From positions 1 through 7,865 of the forward strand of contig CAMYLL010000107.1 in assembly GCA_947259235.1 (NCBI GenBank): a DNA stretch of 7,865 nucleotides, in the 5' to 3' direction. The notes under the pieces were generated by a model. That model did no database searches and was not told the origin of the DNA. It saw nothing but the letters and a program-made list of their open reading frames with translations. The stretch comes from an uncultured Pseudodesulfovibrio sp. Lineage in GTDB: Bacteria > Desulfobacterota > Desulfovibrionia > Desulfovibrionales > Desulfovibrionaceae. The translations under genes and the position numbers were made by a program. Each line of letters starts with the position of its first letter. The first letter of the stretch is position 1. Shown here in pieces: positions 1-5,887 of this stretch.

Positions 1-701
1 TCTACGGGGAAAGCGCCATCGTTCCGGCCTCTGCCGTCGCCCAATACCCCGATAATCTCTCGCCGATCGAAGGGGCGGCTATCTGGATGCAGTACCTCAC
101 CGCCTTCGGCGCGCTGGTGGAATACGGTCACATAAAAAAGGACGACCCGGTCTTGATCACGGCGGCCAGTAGCAGCGTAGGTCTGGCTGCGATCCAGATC
201 ACCAAGGCCGCCGGAGCTCTGGCCCTCGCCACCACCCGGGGCGCGGACAAGAAACAATTCCTTCTGGATGCCGGGGCGGACCAGGTCATCGTGACCGACG
301 ACGAAGACCTGACAGAACGGGTCATGGCCATAACTGGTGGCAAGGGTGCCCGCATCGCCTTCGACCCCGTGGCCGGGCCTTTCCTTGAGAAACTCGCCGA
401 AGCCGCCGCTCCGGGCGGAATCATCTTCGAGTACGGCGCGCTTTCGACGGAACCCACAGCCTTCCCCCTGTTTCCCGCGCTGGGGAAAGGCCTGACCCTT
501 CGCGGCTATACCCTGTTCGAAATCGTCCGGGACCCTGAGAAGCTCGCCCGCGGCAAACAGTATATCTACGCCGGTCTTAAGTCCGGCACCCTGAAACCTC
601 TCATCGACCGCACCTTCCCCCTGGACGCCATTGTCGACGCCCACCGGTACATGGAGTCCAACCGACAAAAAGGCAAGATCGTGATCAGGGTTCAGGGTTG
701 A
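1..701 (+). CDS. Zinc-type alcohol dehydrogenase / quinone oxidoreductase family (MDR), 5' end missing
   Basis: Partial gene: the reading frame is open from base 3 and ends at TGA 699-701, giving 232 visible residues. An MDR enzyme has about 320-340, so roughly the first 100 residues, including the GroES-like catalytic start, lie outside the window. Visible parts are the end of the catalytic domain (PASAVAQYP), the inter-domain helix (AAIWMQYLTAFGAL) and the Rossmann fold with a nucleotide-binding loop AASSSVGLAA, followed by the typical GADQVI segment, FDPVAGP and the C-terminal GKIVIRV strand. The family uses NAD(P)H to reduce quinones, enones or carbonyls, or to oxidise alcohols, in the cytoplasm. 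The SSVG form of the loop resembles quinone-oxidoreductase-like members. Whether zinc ligands are present cannot be judged because that region is missing. The ATG at 87 is internal, since homologous sequence continues upstream of it. Family call is firm; substrate is unknown. Confidence 0.9.
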   Translation, partial: YGESAIVPASAVAQYPDNLSPIEGAAIWMQYLTAFGALVEYGHIKKDDPVLITAASSSVGLAAIQITKAAGALALATTRGADKKQFLLDAGADQVIVTDDEDLTERVMAITGGKGARIAFDPVAGPFLEKLAEAAAPGGIIFEYGALSTEPTAFPLFPALGKGLTLRGYTLFEIVRDPEKLARGKQYIYAGLKSGTLKPLIDRTFPLDAIVDAHRYMESNRQKGKIVIRVQG

Positions 702-810
702 TTGACCTCATGTGCGGTTGCTCAGCACTGTATTTCGGAGCAGGTCGCGGGCCTGCACCCTGGAAAAAAGTTCGTTTAAATACTGACAACTTCAGAAAAG
801 GAGAAAAGCC

Positions 811-1182
811 ATGAAAGCTGCCATCGTTGTTCTCTCGGATCCCAAGTCCGGCTCGGAAGAAGCCCTGGGGCGTTTATTCAATGCGCTCGCCGCAGCCTAC
901 GACTTCAAGCAGCACGGCGAGGTGACAATCCTCTTTCAAGGAACCGGCACGCGCTGGGTCGGTGAAATCACCAAGGCCGAGCATCCGGCCCATGCGCTGT
1001 TCGAAGAAGTGAAGGACCAGGTTGCCGGGGTCTCTTGCGGCTGTGCTGACGTATTCGGCGCGACCGAAGCTGCAGAGAAAGCCGGCTTCGACCTTATCAA
1101 GGAGAACCCGGTCCCCGGGACAAGCGGTCTGCCAAGCCTGCAGAAATTAGTCGCTGATGGCTACACCGTCCTGACTTTTTGA
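811..1182 (+). CDS. DsrE-family protein
   Basis: A 123-residue cytoplasmic protein with start ATG 811, preceded by AAAGGAG at 797-803 with a 7-base spacer. It has the alternating beta/alpha pattern of the DsrE/DsrF-like fold: an opening strand AAIVVLSDP, a helix EEALGRLFNALAAAYDF, a second strand EVTILFQGTGTRW, and a late segment VSCGCADVFGA. Two cysteines, C76 and C78 (CGC), sit where DsrE-like sulfur carriers often have a reactive Cys. In characterised members such as TusD/DsrE this Cys carries persulfide sulfur, but many stand-alone members have no known role, so sulfur transfer here is inference. It stands 109 bases after the dehydrogenase gene and 70 bases before the PNPOx-like gene, on the same strand, so co-transcription is plausible. 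Family assignment is from recognised sequence pattern; function is unproven. Confidence 0.8.
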   Translation: MKAAIVVLSDPKSGSEEALGRLFNALAAAYDFKQHGEVTILFQGTGTRWVGEITKAEHPAHALFEEVKDQVAGVSCGCADVFGATEAAEKAGFDLIKENPVPGTSGLPSLQKLVADGYTVLTF

Positions 1183-1240
1183 GGTGTTACTAGAGGCGGG
1201 GGCGTAACCCAAAATATTGCGCCTTCGCCCATCTTTAGAT

Positions 1241-1246
1241 GGAGGT
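1241..1246 (+). promoter_or_regulatory. Ribosome binding site fixing the PNPOx-like gene start at GTG 1253
   Basis: GGAGGT lies 6 bases before GTG 1253. The longer in-frame TTG start at 1217 has no such site and would place the Shine-Dalgarno inside the coding sequence. The ATG at 1248 is in another frame. The residues after 1253 (RIENPYHEGEL) match a typical N-terminus of this family. Confidence 0.8.
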
Positions 1247-1252
1247 AATGTC

Positions 1253-2203
1253 GTGCGTATCGAAAACCCCTATCACGAAGGCGAGTTGCTCGTGCAACAA
1301 CGTGCGGGCGTGCTCGAAGAAGGCCGACGGAACAGCCAAGTCATCTCCAATAGCATCATCCAGGGCGCCCTCCAGTTCATCAGTCAACAGCCGCTGGCCG
1401 TTCTGGGCAGTCTGGACAAGGAGCTCAACGTCTGGGCATCAGTGCTTGCCGGGCAGCCCGGCTTCATGACGGCGGTTGATGAGCAGACCGTCGAGTTCGA
1501 CATGACGCGAAGTGCCAAGAATCCGGAGGATCCTTTCTGGGCCAATATCGAAAACCAGCCGAAGGTCGGCATGCTGCTCATCGAATTAGGCTCTCGTCGT
1601 CGACTGCGCATTAACGGGAGCATCAAGCGCAGCGCTTCCGAGCGACTCAGCCTCAATGTGGAAGCGGCTTACCCGAACTGTCCGAAATATATCCAGCGCC
1701 GGCATCTGACTATCGGCGGCAGCAAAGTTCCCGGCAAACCTCTGCGGGGCAGCGCCCTAGACGACGATCGGCAAAGGCTCATCAGCAGTGCAGATACATT
1801 CTTCGTCGCCAGCGCCCATCCCACCCAGGGGGTCGACGCCTCCCACCGAGGTGGCAACCCCGGGTTCATCCGGATCCGTGATGACCGCAGGATCCGCATT
1901 CCTGACTATGTGGGCAACAGTATGTTCAACACGCTGGGCAATTTTGCGTCAAACCCCCGGGCAGGGCTGGTATTTCTTGACTTCGATAACGATCGGATGC
2001 TGCAACTTACCGGCCGGGCTGAAATCCTATGGGACCTGGATGAACCCAGGCAGGAAACCGGAGGCACCCAACGTTTCTGGGATTTCGAAATCGACCGCTG
2101 GTTGGAGGCCGACCTGCCCTATCGGCTGGAGTGGGAGTTCCTCGATTACTCTCCGCAGAACCCGAGCAGTGGAGATGCAGCGTCCCGGTCCGGGCCGGAG
2201 TAG
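1253..2203 (+). CDS. Pyridoxamine 5'-phosphate oxidase-like flavin-binding protein (double split barrel)
   Basis: A 316-residue cytoplasmic protein read from GTG 1253. The N-terminus (ENPYHEGELLVQQRAG) and the later blocks are those of the larger PNPOx-like proteins. Two split-barrel units can be seen: the first at about residues 35-130 (FISQQPLAVLGSLD, LNVWASVLAGQPGF, VGMLLIELGSRRRLRINGSI) and the second at about 175-265 (DTFFVASAHPTQGVDASHRGG, MFNTLGNFASNPRAGLVFLDF, LQLTGRAEI). The second carries the ordinary flavin-binding signature region. The family binds FMN or FAD (some members F420 or heme) and the exact reaction here is unknown; it should not be taken as vitamin B6 oxidase PdxH, which is much shorter. 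Only 93 bases separate it from the MOSC/ferredoxin reductase gene, whose FAD-NAD-[2Fe-2S] part could supply its electrons. The last 10 or so residues are low-complexity and Gly/Ser-rich. Confidence 0.85.
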   Translation: MRIENPYHEGELLVQQRAGVLEEGRRNSQVISNSIIQGALQFISQQPLAVLGSLDKELNVWASVLAGQPGFMTAVDEQTVEFDMTRSAKNPEDPFWANIENQPKVGMLLIELGSRRRLRINGSIKRSASERLSLNVEAAYPNCPKYIQRRHLTIGGSKVPGKPLRGSALDDDRQRLISSADTFFVASAHPTQGVDASHRGGNPGFIRIRDDRRIRIPDYVGNSMFNTLGNFASNPRAGLVFLDFDNDRMLQLTGRAEILWDLDEPRQETGGTQRFWDFEIDRWLEADLPYRLEWEFLDYSPQNPSSGDAASRSGPE

Positions 2204-2283
2204 ACTAGATGAGCGCTTGCCCCCACTGCTTCCACCAGGTTGTCGGGTATGCAGGCCAAGTCGGAGAATCGAATCCATAGGAT

Positions 2284-2289
2284 GGAGGT
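2284..2289 (+). promoter_or_regulatory. Ribosome binding site fixing the MOSC-reductase start at ATG 2297
   Basis: GGAGGT lies 7 bases before ATG 2297, within GATGGAGGT, the same nine bases that precede the PNPOx-like gene at 1238-1246. In-frame TTG 2240, ATG 2249 and ATG 2282 would give an N-terminal extension unlike MOSC proteins, which usually begin directly with a strand such as MKLLSVNV. Confidence 0.8.
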
Positions 2290-2296
2290 TGCTTCC

Positions 2297-4048
2297 ATGA
2301 AACTGCTGTCCGTGAATGTCTCCTTACCACAAACCGTCGATTACGACGGTACAACTGTTAGCACCGGCATCTTCAAAGAACCGGTCGCAGAACGAGTCAT
2401 GGTGAGAAAGCTCAACCTGGAGGGTGACGGACAGGCCGACCTGACCGTGCACGGCGGACCCGATAAGGCGGTTTATGTCTATGATTTTGCCAGCTACCAC
2501 TACTGGCAGCTGGTGCTGGGTCTGGACAACCTTGCCCACGGCCATTTCGGCGAAAACCTCACCGTGGAGGGCATGCCCGATGACCGGGTCCACATCGGCG
2601 ACGTCTTTCGGGTCGGCGCTGCTATGCTGGAGGTGACCCAGCCAAGGGTCCCCTGCTTCAAACTGGAGCTGAAGATGGGAATGCCGGGCTTTTCCCGGCA
2701 GTTTCTGGCCAGCGGCCGGCTGGGATTCTATCTACGGGTGCTGGAAGAAGGTGAGGTCGGCGCCGGGGATGTTATCGAGCGGGTCAAGACCGGTCCTGAA
2801 CAGATGTCGGTACGCCAACTGGCCCGGCTGCTTTATTTCGACTTCCACAATATTGACCAGATCCGCCGGGTGCTGCAAATCCCCGCCCTGGCGCCTGGAT
2901 GGCGCGAATCCTTCGAGGAGCTGTTGACCCAATCGGCAGGAGTTCCGAAAAAGCCCCGGGTTGCAGCCAGAGCCTGGCAGGGGTTTCGGACCTTCGTCGT
3001 CGACAAGAAGGTGCCCGAAAGCCGGGACATCACCTCCTTTTACATCATTCCCGAAGACCGGGTGCCCCTGCCGGTCTATTTGCCGGGGCAGTTTCTCAGT
3101 TTCAAGCTGGACATCCCCGGACAATCCAGGGCGGTGATCCGTACCTATTCTCTCTCCGACGGCCCCTGCCACGAAGGATATTACCGCGTCACCATCAAGC
3201 GGGAACCGCCTCCGGAGGACCCCTCGATCGCATCGGGTTCCAATTATTTCCACGACCAGGTCGAGCCGGGTACGCGGCTGAGCGTGGCGGGGCCCCGCGG
3301 CGATTTTTATCTGGATACTCAGGGGGAGACGCCGGTGGTGCTGCTGAGCGGCGGCGTGGGGCTGACCCCTATGATCAGCATGCTCAACGCCATCGTCCAT
3401 GTCGGCAGGAAACGACCGGTCTGGTTTGTTCACGGCACCCGCAACGGCGTCCATCATGTGATGTGCAAGCATATGCGCCGCCTGGACGCCGAGAACGAAA
3501 ATGTCCGGGTGCATATCTGCTATGACCGACCGTGTCCCGAGGACATCAAGGGCCGTGATTACGACAGCTCCGGCCAGGTGACCGTCGAGCTGCTCAGGCG
3601 GTTGCTACCGGACAAGGAGATGGATTTCTATATTTGCGGCCCGCCCCCCTTCATGAAATCGCTCTTTCAGGATTTGCGGGCCTGGGGCGTGCCGGAGAGC
3701 AGGATCCGCTACGAACTTTTCGGCTCGACCTCCCTGCTGATTGAGGGGACTCAAGCCCCACACCGAAAGCCCAAACCGGTTGAAAATTACAAGGGTTTAG
3801 AGGTCGTCTTTCTGAAATCGGGGATAACAGCCCTGTGGAGCCCGGACTTTGACAACCTGCTCGATTTCGCCGAGGCCCAAGGGGTCTATCCCGCATGCAG
3901 CTGTCGCTCGGGGATCTGCCAGATCTGTATGCATGAGCTTCTCGAAGGCGAGGTGGACTATGCGGTCGAGCCCTTGGACCCGCCCTATCCGGCACAGGTG
4001 TTGCTCTGCTGCGCCCGGCCCATGACCGACATCGTTATCGATGTGTGA
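2297..4048 (+). CDS. MOSC domain / FAD-NAD ferredoxin reductase / [2Fe-2S] ferredoxin fusion protein
   Basis: A 583-residue protein with five modules in order. Residues 1-160 are a YiiM-like MOSC domain: H52-G-G (TVHGGPDKAVY), G85-E-N-L and the conserved C120 in QPRVPCFKLELKMG. Residues 165-215 form the three-helix bundle (3-alpha domain, MSVRQLARLLYFD). Residues 235-340 are the FAD-binding barrel with R282-T-Y-S. Residues 345-460 are the NAD(P) domain with SGGVGLTPM (351-359) and CGPPPFM (447-453). Residues 500-583 are a plant-type ferredoxin: C536-x4-C541-x2-C544 and C571. Known: MOSC proteins handle molybdenum cofactor sulfur or, in YiiM/YcbX, reduce N-hydroxylated compounds with Moco; the C-terminal half resembles oxygenase-type reductases. 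Inference: a self-contained NAD(P)H-driven, Moco-dependent reductase of N-hydroxylated or similar substrates. No signal peptide is seen. It follows the PNPOx-like gene closely and is probably co-expressed. Modules are clear; the substrate is not. Confidence 0.93.
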   Translation: MKLLSVNVSLPQTVDYDGTTVSTGIFKEPVAERVMVRKLNLEGDGQADLTVHGGPDKAVYVYDFASYHYWQLVLGLDNLAHGHFGENLTVEGMPDDRVHIGDVFRVGAAMLEVTQPRVPCFKLELKMGMPGFSRQFLASGRLGFYLRVLEEGEVGAGDVIERVKTGPEQMSVRQLARLLYFDFHNIDQIRRVLQIPALAPGWRESFEELLTQSAGVPKKPRVAARAWQGFRTFVVDKKVPESRDITSFYIIPEDRVPLPVYLPGQFLSFKLDIPGQSRAVIRTYSLSDGPCHEGYYRVTIKREPPPEDPSIASGSNYFHDQVEPGTRLSVAGPRGDFYLDTQGETPVVLLSGGVGLTPMISMLNAIVHVGRKRPVWFVHGTRNGVHHVMCKHMRRLDAENENVRVHICYDRPCPEDIKGRDYDSSGQVTVELLRRLLPDKEMDFYICGPPPFMKSLFQDLRAWGVPESRIRYELFGSTSLLIEGTQAPHRKPKPVENYKGLEVVFLKSGITALWSPDFDNLLDFAEAQGVYPACSCRSGICQICMHELLEGEVDYAVEPLDPPYPAQVLLCCARPMTDIVIDV

Positions 4049-4098
4049 CCATCCCGACGGTCGGCGGTTTTAGGGAGACTCTCGGCAGGATGAAAAAA

Positions 4099-4115
4099 CT
4101 GGGAACCGGTCCCAG
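4099..4115 (+). other. Perfect 6-bp intergenic hairpin upstream of the membrane protein gene
   Basis: CTGGGA (4099-4104) pairs with TCCCAG (4110-4115) around the loop ACCGG, in the 83-base gap between two genes and ending 16 bases before ATG 4132. No T-run follows, so it is not a standard intrinsic terminator. An mRNA-stability or translation-modulating role is possible, but chance is not excluded. Confidence 0.3.
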
Positions 4116-4131
4116 AGAAAGAGGCGTGTCT

Positions 4132-4830
4132 ATGAAATTTTCCATACTCCCAATATTCTTGACCGGTGTTTTTGCCTTCTGCTTGTTCATTACCCGCAGG
4201 GCCAAAATAAACCGGGCGATAAATACGGCAGAAGTACGCAGCGTCTACGTTCTGCTTCTGGCGTTTTTCGTCTGGACGCTGATCAGCATCGCGCTGGGAA
4301 TAACGGGGATCCACGCGTCGCCTGCACTTTTGGAGCGGGTACCACTGCTGTGGCAAGCCTGCGTGGCCGTTGTCATTTTAGCTGTCAATTTGCTTCTCTC
4401 CGGAAACCTTCGAAGCGCCCTGCGCGGTATAGCAGCAAGCACACCATGGCACTGGCTGGTCTTTATTCAGGCGTTGCGCATCGGGGCGCTGGGCGCGGTG
4501 ATAAAAGGGATCAAAGGCGAAGTCACGTCCAGCTTCGTTTTCTGGGTCGGCATACCGGACTTTTTATACGGCGCCTCTGCCCTCATCGTGGGCTGGCTGC
4601 TGCTGCGAAAAGCCATCAGTAATCGCGCGCTGCTGATCTGGAACCTTATCGGCCCCGCCATCATCCTCATGCCGATATTTATTTTCATGCCCTACTGGAT
4701 GAGCGAGCCGGGCTTCATCTTCATCTTTGAATTCCCGATGGTGTTGTCGCCGAGCATCATCGTTCCCATATTGCTTTTCCTGAACTTACTACTGGCATGG
4801 GGAGTTTTTGAATCAACCGGAGAACCATGA
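4132..4830 (+). CDS. Integral membrane protein of unknown function
   Basis: A 232-residue, strongly hydrophobic protein. Start ATG 4132 is preceded by GAGG at 4121-4124 with a 7-base spacer; an in-frame GTG at 4045 would overlap the previous gene and add a soluble 29-residue leader, so it is less likely. Likely membrane segments by hydrophobic runs are about 4-20, 38-60, 71-90, 106-124 (weaker), 135-158, 166-187 and 203-225, six or seven in all. A basic loop TRRAKINR follows the first segment, suggesting a cytoplasmic loop there. Notable polar or helix-breaking residues inside membrane segments are in GIPDFLYGASA (140-150). No transporter, sensor or enzyme motif that I recognise is present. 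It lies between the MOSC-reductase and the broken dehalogenase gene, whose possible upstream ATG at 4827 would overlap this stop codon by ATGA, so the two are probably co-transcribed. Confidence 0.75.
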   Translation: MKFSILPIFLTGVFAFCLFITRRAKINRAINTAEVRSVYVLLLAFFVWTLISIALGITGIHASPALLERVPLLWQACVAVVILAVNLLLSGNLRSALRGIAASTPWHWLVFIQALRIGALGAVIKGIKGEVTSSFVFWVGIPDFLYGASALIVGWLLLRKAISNRALLIWNLIGPAIILMPIFIFMPYWMSEPGFIFIFEFPMVLSPSIIVPILLFLNLLLAWGVFESTGEP

Positions 4831-4880
4831 AATCGGATCAATTCGCCATGATTTCTTTCAACCCGTTCGCTTCAAAAAAT

Positions 4881-4886
4881 GGGAGA
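4881..4886 (+). promoter_or_regulatory. Ribosome binding site supporting dehalogenase start at ATG 4893
   Basis: GGGAGA lies 6 bases before ATG 4893 and 9 before the adjacent ATG 4896. Starting at 4893 places the catalytic residues at N41, D106, W107 and E130, the same numbers as in Rhodococcus DhaA, which argues against the longer start at 4827. Confidence 0.6.
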
Positions 4887-4892
4887 CAAAGA

Positions 4893-5794
4893 ATGATGAC
4901 CCAAGAGATTTCTGCAGACTTTCCGTACCAGTCAAACTATATCGAAGTTCAGGGATCGAGGATTCACTACCTCGATAAAGGCACAGGCGACCCGATCCTT
5001 TTTCTGCACGGTAACCCCACTTCCTCCTACCTGTGGCGGAACATTATCCCCCACCTGACCTCCTTGGGGCGATGCCTGGCACCGGATCTCATCGGCATGG
5101 GCAAGTCGGATAAACCGGACATCGAGTATCGGTTCTTCGACCACGTCAAATACCTGGAAAGCTTCATCGAAAAGCTGGCCCTGAAAAATCTCACCCTGGT
5201 CGTGCACGACTGGGGCAGCGCCCTCGGTTTTCATCACGCCAGCCGGCATGAGGACAACGTCAAAGGGATCGCCTTCATGGAAGCGATTGTCATGCCCTTT
5301 CGCTGGGAGGCATTTTCGGCGGACGTGAAAGAAATGTTCCAGGCCTTTCGGACCCCCGAGGTCGGTTGGGAGATGATCGTCAACCAGAATGTGTTCGTCG
5401 AGCAGATCCTGCTCTCCAAAGGAGAGGTCCGGGAGCTTAGTGAGGCGGAGAAAAACCACTACCGGGAGCCGTTTCTGGAGCCGGCCAGCCGTAAACCGGT
5501 CTGGCGCTGGCCCAATGAGATTCCCATCGAGGGGCAACCGGCCGATGTCGCCGAGGCGGTGGAAGCCTACAACCGGTGGCTCCAGCAGTCGGACCTGCCG
5601 AAGCTGCTCTTCCATGCCTCGCCGGGGGCATCCTGCCCCCGCCGATGGTGGAGTGGTGCCGACAGCAGCTGAAAAACCTGAAGACGGTCGATATCGGTGC
5701 AGGAACCCATTATCTGCAGGAGGACAATCCGCACCTGATCGGCTCGGAGCTGGCCAAATGGTGCCGCGGACTTGTCGTGGAGACGAAAAGATAA
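4893..5794 (+). pseudogene. dhaA: Haloalkane dehalogenase (DhaA-like), frameshifted near its 3' end
   Basis: An alpha/beta-hydrolase of the haloalkane dehalogenase II type, which hydrolyses carbon-halogen bonds to an alcohol and halide in the cytoplasm. The five key positions of the family are visible: N41 (HGNPTSSYLW), nucleophile D106 and halide-binding W107 (HDWGS), and acid E130 (FMEAI). The catalytic His is missing from this frame. After LLFHASPG the frame runs to a stop at 5670-5672. The family-like C-terminus (ILPPPMVEWC, then DIGAGTHYLQEDNP) continues in the next frame to TAA 5792-5794. Adding one G to the five-G run 5624-5628 joins the two parts into a 300-residue protein with His273, close to DhaA (293 residues, His272). 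As it stands, the product (259 residues from ATG 4893) lacks the base His and should be inactive. The break may be a genuine mutation, a phase-variable tract, or a homopolymer sequencing error. An upstream ATG at 4827 is possible but less likely. Confidence 0.88.
5624..5628 (+). other. Frameshift site: five-G run in the dehalogenase gene
   Basis: The codons read TCG CCG GGG GCA TCC in the upstream frame. One extra G would give TCG CCG GGG GGC ATC CTG, that is SPGGIL, which fits the family's PG-hydrophobic-hydrophobic turn and leads straight into the conserved C-terminus. Confidence 0.8.
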
Positions 5795-5887
5795 GGAACC
5801 GGACGAGAGGAGTGCTTAGGTCTACGCCAAGAGGGAGAGACAACCTTACACAACGAATAACCGACAACCCTTATTGAGGAGATCACC

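Noticed and set aside
740..756. Hairpin GCAGGTC-GCG-GGCCTGC after the dehydrogenase gene
   Set aside because: A 7-bp stem with one wobble pair is possible, but no T-run follows on this strand, so a terminator call is not supported.
698..810. Possible sigma-70 promoter before the DsrE gene (TTGACC at 702-707 and TATTTC at 731-736)
   Set aside because: The 23-base spacer is too long, and no better -35/-10 pair was found, so no promoter is called.
1186..1208. GTTAC/GTAAC inverted repeat between the DsrE and PNPOx-like genes
   Set aside because: Five base pairs around a 13-base loop is within chance expectation, and there is no T-run or operator-like symmetry.
1788..2300. Plus-strand ORF of 170 codons spanning the end of the PNPOx-like gene
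   Set aside because: It is out of frame with the PNPOx-like protein, is Pro/Arg/Ser-rich, and has no ribosome binding site or family match.
2732..3514. Minus-strand ORF of 260 codons
   Set aside because: It lies fully opposite the FAD/NAD part of the MOSC-reductase, whose motifs are unmistakable, and its translation is rich in His, Arg and Pro, as expected of an antisense frame.
4054..4071. CCGA-CGG-TCGG stem followed by TTTT after the MOSC-reductase stop
   Set aside because: The stem is only 4 bp and is separated from a T run of four, which is too weak for an intrinsic terminator.
4932..5867. Long minus-strand ORF (311 codons) opposite the dehalogenase
   Set aside because: It is antisense to a region with clear dehalogenase motifs, and its own product shows no recognisable family.
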